Assembly: GCA_017461625.1 (NCBI GenBank)
Contig: JAFTXJ010000002.1
Coordinates: forward strand, 101,628-165,627
Direction: 5' to 3'
From: Clostridia bacterium
Lineage (GTDB): Bacteria; Bacillota; Clostridia; Oscillospirales; Acutalibacteraceae
DNA length: 64,000 nt
Under the pieces are notes generated by a model. It made no database searches. It was not told where the DNA came from and saw nothing but the letters and a program-made list of their open reading frames with translations. Below are positions 34,193 through 41,951 of the stretch, one piece after another (the stretch's first letter is position 1; each line of letters begins with the position of its first letter). A program made the translations under genes and the position numbers.

Positions 34193-34753
34193 CTATTCCA
34201 AATGCATTTTATAAAATTTTGCTTTAAAGGTTTGCGTACCGTCAAATGTGCTGTATTCCCCATAATGGTCGAACACTAAACCGCACTTTTCCATAACCTT
34301 GCCCGAAGCAGGGTTATCAACAGCGTGGCTTGCAACAAAGCTTTTTATGCCGTATTTTTTATTGGCAAATTCAATCATCTTTTTTGTAGCTTCTGTGGTT
34401 ATACCTTTGTTCCAATATTCAGAACGGATATTGTAGCCGAAGCCCCAAGCATCAGGCTGTTTCTTATCGGGACCAATGCTACAGCTACCAATTAAAAGGT
34501 TGTTTTCTTTGACCACAATTCCCCAGTGGCAGTTCTTGTCCTTGGGGATTATTGCATTTATCCAATGCAATACCTCATTTGTGTTTTTATAAAGGTTATA
34601 CGGCATAAACTTATTAACCTTTTCGTCACTCAACCATACGAAAGCTGCGTCTGCATCCTTTGATGTAATAGGACGAAGAATCAGTCTTTCTGTTTCAAGA
34701 ACAGGTGTGGTTTTTATGTATTTTATCTGTTTTATTTTTTGTATTATATTCAT
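34193..34753 (-). CDS. GNAT acetyltransferase, RimJ/RimL type
   Basis: 186 residues. TERLILRPITSKDADAAFVWL at about 19-40 is the typical RimJ/RimL start. An acetyl-CoA loop lies in YWNKGITTEA (about 130), and the His/Asn-rich end has NPASGKVMEKCG. It overlaps the upstream alkaline-phosphatase-like gene by 4 bases and is last in a three-gene operon. It acetylates an amine of a protein N-terminus or small molecule; the target is not identifiable. Confidence 0.88.
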   Translation of the reverse strand: MNIIQKIKQIKYIKTTPVLETERLILRPITSKDADAAFVWLSDEKVNKFMPYNLYKNTNEVLHWINAIIPKDKNCHWGIVVKENNLLIGSCSIGPDKKQPDAWGFGYNIRSEYWNKGITTEATKKMIEFANKKYGIKSFVASHAVDNPASGKVMEKCGLVFDHYGEYSTFDGTQTFKAKFYKMHLE

Positions 34754-35874
34754 CGTCGTTTCCTCTTTTCTGTCTCTATTGCTATAAAGGGAACAGTCAT
34801 TTCTTCCTCAGTAAGTCCTGCGTGAACACCGATGGGTTCGTGTTTAGCCTTTGCTGTGAACAATGATTTTTCTGTTGTTGCCACAGCAAGAAAATCACCG
34901 ACAAAATCATAGGTTCTCGGGTGGGGTTTGCCATAGCCTAAAATGTTTTCTGAGAACACATCTTCCTTTGTCATAAGTCTGAAAGAATCACCGAAAAGTT
35001 TATTGAACTCCTTTTTGAATTCTTCCTGTAAACCATCTTTTACAAATAAGCTCATAGCTCTGCCCGGCTCAATTGATGGTGGGATTTTCAGCATATCGTA
35101 AAGCTGGGGATAATCTTCAAGAAACAGACTCACACTGTCACAAAGTCCGTGGTCAGCAGTTATAATTATAAGCGAATCCTTTAACTTATCGCAAAGCTTT
35201 TCTACTTCGCTGTTGATATGCAGAATCTCTTTGTGTGCTTCAGAACTCGTTACTCCGTGACCGTGCATTGCGCTGTCAGGCTGATTCCAGTATGCATAGA
35301 TATATTTTTTCTTTCTCTTTTTGGAAAGCTTATACACAGTTTTACAAATATCTTCAACGCTTCTGATGCGGAATTTTGAAAAGAAAGCTACACAGTAAGC
35401 AGTTTTTCTGCCTTTGACTTCTTCAATCCTTTGCATAACATTCTTAACAGGTATGTATTTGCCTGCAACATTATAATCTGCGGCGGGCTCACCATTTTTT
35501 TGTAAAGTGTTTCTGAAAACCGCAACATTTTCGCCAATTTCTTCAAAGTATAAGTCCCAACCGAGCCAACCGCATTCCAAAGGGGAGTAGCCACTTAAAA
35601 TAGATGTGGTTGCCGCAACTGTTGTTGAGGGAAAAACGGAAGAAATATCAGTTACATAATGATTTCTCAAAAAGTCATTTTCTTTGAGATGGTAATTCAA
35701 GGTTGATGTTCCCAATCCGTCAAAAAGCATTACGATTATATTTTTGTAGTCGTTTTCAAGCAATTTATCAAATTCGGGCAAGGTTTTATGCTGGCAATCA
35801 TTAACACCGAAGTGATTTAAAACGGACGAAGCAATTGAAAGTATGCTTCTGTCATAGTTTGGATATTTAATCAT
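34750..35874 (-). CDS. Alkaline phosphatase superfamily protein (nucleotide pyrophosphatase-like)
   Basis: 374 residues without a signal peptide. The family core is clear: metal Asp in VMLFDGLGTS (about 50), nucleophilic Thr in SSVFPSTTVAATTS (about 83), AYWNQPDSAMHGHG (about 205) with metal Asp and His, TADHGLCD (about 245) and a final His near the C-terminus (IGVHAG). This fits nucleotide pyrophosphatase/phosphodiesterase or phosphonate-type hydrolases acting in the cytoplasm. It is the middle gene between a methyltransferase and an acetyltransferase. Confidence 0.85.
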   Translation of the reverse strand: MIKYPNYDRSILSIASSVLNHFGVNDCQHKTLPEFDKLLENDYKNIIVMLFDGLGTSTLNYHLKENDFLRNHYVTDISSVFPSTTVAATTSILSGYSPLECGWLGWDLYFEEIGENVAVFRNTLQKNGEPAADYNVAGKYIPVKNVMQRIEEVKGRKTAYCVAFFSKFRIRSVEDICKTVYKLSKKRKKKYIYAYWNQPDSAMHGHGVTSSEAHKEILHINSEVEKLCDKLKDSLIIITADHGLCDSVSLFLEDYPQLYDMLKIPPSIEPGRAMSLFVKDGLQEEFKKEFNKLFGDSFRLMTKEDVFSENILGYGKPHPRTYDFVGDFLAVATTEKSLFTAKAKHEPIGVHAGLTEEEMTVPFIAIETEKRKRR

Positions 35875-35879
35875 AGTGT

Positions 35880-36713
35880 TTACTCCTTTCTCAGCACATC
35901 AAGAGTGTGGTGTGACAGACCGATTAAATCCTGCCCTTCGCAAGTTTTTAAATGGTATTTTAGATATAGTGAATAGGTTTCTTTATCCATTTTATCTATT
36001 GTTTCACGCATATGAAGGGCATAACCGTCGGTTGCAAGAAAATGCAGTCTTTTCGCATTCAGTTTTTTCGTCAATTCAAAGATTTCATCTCTCGTATATA
36101 GCTTGAAAACACCGTGGGGAGGGAAATATGTTTCAAATGTTTCCGTAGTAATCAGACCGTCCTCTATGCTTTGCTGAACCTTGTTGTTTTTGAAAATTCC
36201 TGTTAAAACAGAAGGGTCAACCATACAGTATGCAACAAAAACGAAGCCACCATTTTTAGTGATTCTCATTGCTTCCGACAGTGCTTTTTTCTGCTCATCA
36301 ACCGTATAGAGATGATACATCGGACCTAACAAAAGTGTTACATCATAACTGTCATCGGGGTACTCAGACAAGTCAATGACATTTCCTTGTCTAATGCTCA
36401 CATTTTCACCCGGCAGTGTTTTTGATTTAAAAAGCTCAATGTTGTGTTCAATCAGTTCAACAGCATCAACTTCAAAGCCTTTTCGTGCAAAGTAGTGTGA
36501 ATATCTGCCCGTAGCGGCTCCGATTTCCATTATCCTCATACCGTCTTTAAGATATTTCTCAACATATTTTACCGTGGTCAGAAATTCAATTCTGCCATGC
36601 TTTGTAGTCAGGCGTGAATCTTCATCAATTCTGTTATAGAAATCCACAAGGTGGTTACCTGTTTTTGCAGGTTGCTTTTTAAATATCTTTTTGATTAGGT
36701 TAAATAATTTCAT
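35880..36713 (-). CDS. Class I SAM-dependent methyltransferase
   Basis: 277 residues. Basic N-terminus (MKLFNLIKKIFKKQP), then a Rossmann methyltransferase: motif I is MEIGAATGRYSHYFA (about 63-77), the acidic end is VDAVELIE and motif IV is VTLLLGPMYHLYT. Acceptor unknown. The ribosome site AAAGGAG is set just 3' of a strong terminator hairpin. The long 5' leader contains a promoter, a 26-codon ORF and the terminator, so expression is probably controlled by attenuation. It is first in the operon with the phosphatase-like and GNAT genes. Confidence 0.88.
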   Translation of the reverse strand: MKLFNLIKKIFKKQPAKTGNHLVDFYNRIDEDSRLTTKHGRIEFLTTVKYVEKYLKDGMRIMEIGAATGRYSHYFARKGFEVDAVELIEHNIELFKSKTLPGENVSIRQGNVIDLSEYPDDSYDVTLLLGPMYHLYTVDEQKKALSEAMRITKNGGFVFVAYCMVDPSVLTGIFKNNKVQQSIEDGLITTETFETYFPPHGVFKLYTRDEIFELTKKLNAKRLHFLATDGYALHMRETIDKMDKETYSLYLKYHLKTCEGQDLIGLSHHTLDVLRKE

Positions 36714-36728
36714 AATAATTCTCCTTTA

Positions 36729-36774
36729 TATAAAAAATAAAACGGTGTAAGTTTCTGCAGCAACTTACACCGTT
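36729..36774 (-). promoter_or_regulatory. Leader terminator (attenuator) of the methyltransferase operon
   Basis: On the minus strand, AACGGTGTAAGTT and AACTTACACCGTT form a perfect 13-bp stem followed by TTATTTTTTAT, ending 10 bases before the AAAGGAG ribosome site. It lies after the leader ORF and inside the transcript. Confidence 0.75.
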
Positions 36775-36798
36775 ATAAACATATATGGAAATTGAGTC

Positions 36799-36879
36799 TT
36801 ATCTTTTCCAAAATGAGTATAGAGGTATAAGCCTGCAAGATGACTGATAATCATACTGTGCAAGCCAATTCATATCCAT
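36799..36879 (-). CDS. Leader peptide ORF of the methyltransferase operon (26 residues)
   Basis: Starts MDMNWLAQYDY and ends LYSFWKR. It lies about 50 bases after the predicted transcription start and ends 25 bases before the attenuator stem. No strong ribosome site directly precedes the ATG (an AAAGAGGTAA lies about 40 bases upstream), though another in-frame ATG follows two codons later. Leader ORFs ahead of a terminator often sense ribosome stalling by antibiotics or amino acid shortage. A stretch early in the leader (ATCTTTTC) can pair with GAAAAGAT at the ORF's end, offering an alternative fold. Confidence 0.5.
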   Translation of the reverse strand: MDMNWLAQYDYQSSCRLIPLYSFWKR

Positions 36880-36938
36880 ATCATGTTTTGTGAAAAGATA
36901 TGTGTTCAAATCTTGTTACCTCTTTTTGATTTTGTGGT

Positions 36939-36967
36939 AATATAACACTTTGGATTTGTTTTGTCAA
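36939..36967 (-). promoter_or_regulatory. Strong promoter of the methyltransferase leader
   Basis: Minus strand: consensus TTGACA, 17-base spacer, TATATT, giving a leader of about 220 nt before ATG 36713. Confidence 0.75.
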
Positions 36968-36970
36968 GGT

Positions 36971-38062
36971 TTATTTTAAAAGATTCATAATCAATGCGAT
37001 TATTGCAACCACTGCAGGAATTGCAAGGATTTTAATTGCTCTGTAAAATGCCTCATATACATTGGTTGGCATAAGCTGATAAAAAGCAAACCAAAATTTT
37101 TCTTTAACCTTTTTGCCAACCAAATCTCTGTATCGCAAATCGTAGGTTTCAAATGTGCCGTCAGAGTTCAGATTAATCATACGCACTCCGCGGTCAAGTC
37201 CGGGGCCGTAAACGTGAAAGCCTGCGCCCTGAGTGTAGCCCACATCAATGCCACGTACCTTGCCGTTAAAGGAGTTTATATGGTCGTGGCCAAAGTAAAT
37301 GCCCACAACATCGCCTTTTTCAGCCATAGCGTCAAACTGACCGCCGTTTTCCATAGGGTCAGCAGGGGATTCTTTCATAAAGCCTTCTGCATTGACTTTG
37401 TTTTTGTCAAGCACATACCATTTGCCTGCGTGATTTCTGAAGCCCTGTACCGCACCCTTTGTGCCACGCTTTACTTCAGTTAACAGTTCAAGCACTTCGG
37501 GAACAGGGATATGCTGAATTACAATTGACGGAATTACTTTGCCATATTTCTTTTCATATTCATCACGGACTTTTCTGTACCAATCAAGCTGACTCTGATG
37601 AACGTGGTCGTAGCCGATAGTAAGGCTTGTGTGGCTATCAATGCAATAAAGCAAAAATTTGATTTCGCCATTCTGTGCGATTTCAATCACGTGGTTGCCG
37701 CAGCCGTCAACGCCCTCGGCACTGTCACCGACAAAGCAGGGAATTGTTTTGTAAATTTCAAGCTGACCTTCATTTGAGACACCGACCTGCCTGTCGTGAT
37801 TACCAAAGCAGATTGTAAAAGGAATCCCTCTTGAATGGGCAGGCTCAGTGAGTTTGCATAAAACATCTCTCACTGTTTTTTTATTGCCCTTGAAACTTGC
37901 AATGTTCCATATCTGGTCGCCTGAATACACAACCAAATCCGGCTTTTCTTTTTCTATGGCAGCGTTAAGAAGGGCAAGGGTATCGGGGCTTACGTTTTTA
38001 CCCTCCTGAGTGTCTGCTACTTGCATAATTTTAAATTGAGAATTTTTAAATTTTAACTGCAT
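36971..38062 (-). CDS. Metallophosphoesterase with C-terminal membrane anchor
   Basis: 363 residues. The calcineurin-like domain has QVADTQEG (DxH variant, with Gln at the His position), YSGDQIW, CFGNHDRQ, a His in VIQHIP and YFGHDHINS. A single hydrophobic segment closes the protein (about 343-361, ILAIPAVVAIIALIMNLL). There is no N-terminal signal peptide, so the catalytic part is probably cytoplasmic, tethered by its tail. It resembles purple-acid-phosphatase-like phosphoesterases of the SbcD/Icc fold. It follows the GPH transporter gene by 15 bases in the same operon. Confidence 0.83.
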   Translation of the reverse strand: MQLKFKNSQFKIMQVADTQEGKNVSPDTLALLNAAIEKEKPDLVVYSGDQIWNIASFKGNKKTVRDVLCKLTEPAHSRGIPFTICFGNHDRQVGVSNEGQLEIYKTIPCFVGDSAEGVDGCGNHVIEIAQNGEIKFLLYCIDSHTSLTIGYDHVHQSQLDWYRKVRDEYEKKYGKVIPSIVIQHIPVPEVLELLTEVKRGTKGAVQGFRNHAGKWYVLDKNKVNAEGFMKESPADPMENGGQFDAMAEKGDVVGIYFGHDHINSFNGKVRGIDVGYTQGAGFHVYGPGLDRGVRMINLNSDGTFETYDLRYRDLVGKKVKEKFWFAFYQLMPTNVYEAFYRAIKILAIPAVVAIIALIMNLLK

Positions 38063-38077
38063 TGTAAGACCGCCTTA

Positions 38078-39466
38078 TTATTCAGCTGTTGCTCTTTTTT
38101 CTGAAATATAGTCGTGAACTTCGTCACGAAGCTTGCCGTGAATTTTGAATTTAGCTTTAAAAATAATAAGTGAAATTACCATAAGAACAGGAGGAACGGC
38201 GAAGCAGATGATACCGATTGCAGATTTTGTTGAGCTGTTGATAACTCCGCTGAGAATCTGCTCGTTATAGTTCATCATACCAAGACCGCCGAAGAGGAAA
38301 ATGGTCTGAATAGTGTAAGCCATTTTTTGCAAAAAGCCTTTCATTGAGAAGGTGATGCTTTCGTTACGTGTGCCGTTTTTGTATTCACCGTAGTCAACAA
38401 TGTCTGCAAGGAAAATTGTCTGACCAACAAACATTGAACCGATGCCGATGCTGGCGATTGTGTAGCTCAGATCAAGAGCGATTGTAATGCCAAGCACGGG
38501 TCCGAAAATAAACATCAAAATGTAGCCTACTATGGCGATGGATAGTGAAATCTGATAAATGGTGCGGTTTGAAAACTTTTTGCTGAGAATGGGGATAACC
38601 ACAAGTCCGAGTGCCGAGCCGACAGCACCGATGGTTGAAAACAGACTTTGCGCAGTCGGTTCACCTAAAACGTCGGTGAAATAATAAACGGCGGTTCCGC
38701 TTGTGAGGTACCAACCTGCGTTTGAAATCATAGCAAAAATCATAAACACAACAAGCTGATCGTTGCCTTTGATAACTTTAAAAATCTTTTTAAAACTGAA
38801 TTTATCGTTGTTATAAACAACATGCCTCTCTTTGGTGGAGAAAACACAGATTGATGAAAACAAAATGAGTGCAATTCCGCAGATGATTGCCCATTTTGAA
38901 AAGCCTGAGGCACTGTAACCCTTGTCTGTTGTTTCCATTCCGCTTGAAAGGATGGGGAGAATAATAGGGGTAAGAATGCTGATTAATCCCTGACCGATGC
39001 CACTGAAGGTGCGGGCGACGGTTGCAACAAGGTTTCTGTCTTTAGGGTCATTGGTGAAGCTTGGAACCATTGACCAGTAGGGGATGTCTGCCATTGTGTT
39101 TGTCATACCCCAGAGCACATACATTACAGCTATGTAAATATAAAGCTTTGTTCCGCTCATACCAAATGAGGTGAATAATAGTGAAAGCACAATTGCGTTT
39201 GACATTGCACCGATTAAAATCCACGGACGGTATTTGCCCATTTTTGTTTTTGTTGAGTCAACAATTGACCCCATCATCGGGTCGTTGATGCCGTCCCAGA
39301 TTCTTGCAAGGGGTGTGATGAGAAGCAAAAATCCCTCAGTCAGACCAAGAACACTTGAAAGATAATAAGAAAGGTATGAGTAAAACATACCATAGGAAAG
39401 GTCAAGACCTATTGCACCCACACCGTAGCCGATTTTTTCACGCCACGTTGTTTTATAATCATTCAT
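38078..39466 (-). CDS. GPH-family sugar:cation symporter (MFS)
   Basis: 462 residues with about 12 transmembrane segments. The family signature is near the N-terminus: YGVGAIGLDLSYGMF, and RIWDGINDPMMGSIVDSTKTKMGKYRPW (about 47-75), where the Asp and the DPMMG loop are diagnostic of the glycoside-pentoside-hexuronide group. It imports glycosides or uronides with Na+ or H+. It is upstream of a phosphoesterase and divergent from a GHL6-type glycosidase, which suggests uptake of that enzyme's substrate or product. Confidence 0.9.
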   Translation of the reverse strand: MNDYKTTWREKIGYGVGAIGLDLSYGMFYSYLSYYLSSVLGLTEGFLLLITPLARIWDGINDPMMGSIVDSTKTKMGKYRPWILIGAMSNAIVLSLLFTSFGMSGTKLYIYIAVMYVLWGMTNTMADIPYWSMVPSFTNDPKDRNLVATVARTFSGIGQGLISILTPIILPILSSGMETTDKGYSASGFSKWAIICGIALILFSSICVFSTKERHVVYNNDKFSFKKIFKVIKGNDQLVVFMIFAMISNAGWYLTSGTAVYYFTDVLGEPTAQSLFSTIGAVGSALGLVVIPILSKKFSNRTIYQISLSIAIVGYILMFIFGPVLGITIALDLSYTIASIGIGSMFVGQTIFLADIVDYGEYKNGTRNESITFSMKGFLQKMAYTIQTIFLFGGLGMMNYNEQILSGVINSSTKSAIGIICFAVPPVLMVISLIIFKAKFKIHGKLRDEVHDYISEKRATAE

Positions 39467-39546
39467 AAAATTTCCTCCTCAAAGGTGATTGTTTATAATA
39501 TATCATAACTAATTAAAAAACGCAAAATATTTTAAAAGTTTTTTGG

Positions 39547-39575
39547 TTGACTTTTATGGAGTAAAACGATATATT
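39547..39575 (+). promoter_or_regulatory. Promoter of the GHL6-type glycosidase
   Basis: TTGACT, 17-base spacer, TATATT, about 30 bases before ATG 39605. Confidence 0.6.
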
Positions 39576-39604
39576 TAAAAAGTAAAATGATTGGAGGTTA
39601 TCAT

Positions 39605-41551
39605 ATGCTCAGAAAAAGACAAGTGCATCTTGATTTTCATACAAGTGAGTTTGTGCCGGTTGGCAACGACTTTTCAAAAGAGCAGTTTCAGCAGGCTCTG
39701 AAAGCAGGTCATGTTGACTCAATAACAGTTTTTTCAAAATGCCATCACGGTTGGTCATATCATCCCACTGAGGCTAACGAAATGCATCCCACACTCTCTT
39801 TTGACCTTTTGGGTGCGCAGCTTGAGGCTTGTAAAGAAATCGGTGTAAATGCCCCCGTTTATATTTCGGCAGGATTTGATGAAAAAGACTATGTCCGTCA
39901 CCCCGAATGGCGTCACAGATGGTCAACTGATGCAGAAGCCGAAAAAGAATATGAAAACGAAGTTCATTTTCACCTTCTCTGCTTCAATACTGATTATCTT
40001 GACCGACTCTGTGCTCAGATTGAAGAGGTTATGCAGAAGTATAATCCTTGCGGAATTTTTCTTGACATTATTTCTGAAAGGGTTTGCTATTGCGAAAAAT
40101 GCCTTGCAGATATGAAAGTTCAGGGGCTTGATGTTGGCAGCGAAGCTGACCGAAAAAAGTTTGCTCACCAAAAGTTTAATAAATATCTTAAAGCAACCAA
40201 TGAGGCTGTTAGGAAATACAGCGATACGGCCACTATTTTTCACAATATGGGTCATATTCCGAAGGGTGATTACAACTTTATTGAAAGCAATTCTCATCTT
40301 GAGCTTGAAAGCTTGCCCACAGGCGGATGGGGATACGATCATTTTCCGCTTTCAGCTGCATACACACGTTCGTTGAAAAACACCGAATTTTTGGGTATGA
40401 CAGGTAAGTTCCACCACAGTTGGGGTGAATTTGGCGGATTCAAGCACCCCAATGCTTTGATTTATGAAACAGCTTTAAGCGTTGCCAACGGAGCAGGTTG
40501 CTCAATCGGTGACCAGATGCATCCCCTTGGTGAAATGAATATGGCAACCTATAATCTCATTGGTAAAGCATATTCTTTAGTTGAAGAAAAAGAGCCCTGG
40601 CTCAACGGTGCGATTAATGTTGCCGATATTGCGGTGCTCAGCGTGGAATCTCTTACGGGAATCGGCACACACAAAGCTGACGTTGGTGCTAACAGAATGC
40701 TTCTTGAAAACAACTGCCTTTATAATTTTATTGACGGCACAATGGATTTTTCAAAATATAAGCTGCTTGTTCTTCCTGATGTTTCAATTACAGACGAAGC
40801 AATCATCGCCAAAATCAAAGCCTTTGTTGAAAACGGCGGAAAGATAATTGCAAGCGGTGAAGCTTTAACAAAAGACGGGAAGTTTATAATTGATACAGGT
40901 GCTGAGTTTAAAGGTAAAAACGAGTTTGAGCCAACATATTTTGTGCCATGCTTTGAAACTGTCAATGGCGAAACTGCATATGTAATGCGTTGCAACTCTT
41001 TCTTGTTTGATAATAAAGACGGTGAAGTCGTTGCTTGTGTGCAGAATCCATATTTTAACAGAACAGCTGAACATTTCTGCTCTCACGCTCATACACCGAA
41101 TAATCCTGATGTTAATTTACCGGGTGCAATAATTAAAAATAATGTGGCTTATATCGGTTGGGATATTTTCTCTGCATATGCAAATCACGGCCACCTTTGC
41201 TTTAAAGAGCTGTTTACTTATGTTCTCAAAAAGCTTATGGGTGATGACTTTACTGTTACTGCAACAATTCCAGATAAAGGTGTTGTAACTTACACAAGGC
41301 AGGAAGCCGAAAAGAGAAATATTCTTCATCTTCTTTTTGCCCACACAACAGTAAGAGGTGAAAGAACAGAAGTTATTGAAGACACTGTTCCGCTTTATAA
41401 TGTAAAATGCACAGTTAAATATGATTTGAAACCATCAAAGGTTTCTCTTGCTCCGTCAGGTAGAGAGCTTGATTTTGTGTATGATGACGGAAAAGTTGAG
41501 TTCACAGTGCCCGAAGTTAATATTCATCAAATGGTAGTTATTGAGGAATAA
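39605..41551 (+). CDS. Putative glycoside hydrolase (GHL6-type barrel with beta-galactosidase trimerisation-like domain)
   Basis: 648 residues, no signal peptide. It begins LRKRQVHLDFHTSEF, the typical start of hypothetical glycosyl hydrolase family 6 barrels. CGIFLDIISERVCYCEKCLADM (about 160-180) and WGEFGGFKHPN (about 280) supply candidate acidic residues. Residues about 345-540 fit a beta-galactosidase trimerisation (class-I glutamine amidotransferase-like) fold with KLLVLPDVSITDEAI. Substrate unknown; fucosidase- and galactosidase-like annotations are common. ATG 39605 has GGAGGT upstream. Divergent from the GPH symporter. Confidence 0.8.
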   Translation: MLRKRQVHLDFHTSEFVPVGNDFSKEQFQQALKAGHVDSITVFSKCHHGWSYHPTEANEMHPTLSFDLLGAQLEACKEIGVNAPVYISAGFDEKDYVRHPEWRHRWSTDAEAEKEYENEVHFHLLCFNTDYLDRLCAQIEEVMQKYNPCGIFLDIISERVCYCEKCLADMKVQGLDVGSEADRKKFAHQKFNKYLKATNEAVRKYSDTATIFHNMGHIPKGDYNFIESNSHLELESLPTGGWGYDHFPLSAAYTRSLKNTEFLGMTGKFHHSWGEFGGFKHPNALIYETALSVANGAGCSIGDQMHPLGEMNMATYNLIGKAYSLVEEKEPWLNGAINVADIAVLSVESLTGIGTHKADVGANRMLLENNCLYNFIDGTMDFSKYKLLVLPDVSITDEAIIAKIKAFVENGGKIIASGEALTKDGKFIIDTGAEFKGKNEFEPTYFVPCFETVNGETAYVMRCNSFLFDNKDGEVVACVQNPYFNRTAEHFCSHAHTPNNPDVNLPGAIIKNNVAYIGWDIFSAYANHGHLCFKELFTYVLKKLMGDDFTVTATIPDKGVVTYTRQEAEKRNILHLLFAHTTVRGERTEVIEDTVPLYNVKCTVKYDLKPSKVSLAPSGRELDFVYDDGKVEFTVPEVNIHQMVVIEE

Positions 41552-41628
41552 TGACAATTTAGAAATAAAACAAACATATTTTGTGAATATGTCTATTTTC
41601 TGAACAAATTTTTTGTCGAAATGCTAAT

Positions 41629-41658
41629 TGTTAATGATGATTGATTTATGTTATTATT
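41629..41658 (+). promoter_or_regulatory. Candidate promoter of the small peptide gene
   Basis: TTGTTA, 18-base spacer, TATTAT, in the region about 40-70 bases before ATG 41701. The palindrome CGGAGTATTCCG follows in the leader. Confidence 0.4.
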
Positions 41659-41700
41659 TCCTTGCGGAGTATTCCGACAATAATTGAGGAGGTAAAAATA

Positions 41701-41820
41701 ATGGATTTCGTATCAGAAATTTTAGCATTGGTTGAAAAAATTCTTGCTTATTTTGGTGAGGTTGACGCAGCAGGCGTTCTTGATATCATCAAAGAATTTT
41801 TTGCAGGTTTTGCAGCATAA
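41701..41820 (+). CDS. 39-residue amphipathic peptide gene
   Basis: Start at ATG 41701 after GAGGAGGT, the strongest ribosome site in this part of the window, and a stop followed at once by a perfect terminator. The product begins MDFVSEILALVEKILAYFG and ends IIKEFFAGFAA: two predicted amphipathic helices joined by EVDAAG, net acidic, without Cys and without a signal peptide. No leader-type GG processing site appears. It has its own promoter region and is not part of a neighbour's operon. It could be a membrane-active or signalling peptide or a small membrane-surface regulator. I do not recognise a family. Confidence 0.75.
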   Translation: MDFVSEILALVEKILAYFGEVDAAGVLDIIKEFFAGFAA

Positions 41821-41833
41821 TTGATTAAAGCAA

Positions 41834-41875
41834 AAAGACTGCGTCTCCACTTGTGGGGATGCAGTCTTTGTCTTT
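41834..41875 (+). terminator. Terminator of the small peptide gene
   Basis: AAAGACTGCGTCTCCAC / GTGGGGATGCAGTCTTT followed by GTCTTTG. Confidence 0.88.
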
Positions 41876-41887
41876 GCATATTCAAGA

Positions 41888-41916
41888 TTGAAAAAAGTGT
41901 ATGCCTATGATATAAT
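41888..41916 (+). promoter_or_regulatory. Promoter of the tandem flavoprotein gene
   Basis: TTGAAA, 17-base spacer, TATAAT, 35 bases before ATG 41952. Confidence 0.6.
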
Positions 41917-41951
41917 TATTGTTGAAAACAGTATGTTAAAGGAAGTTTATT

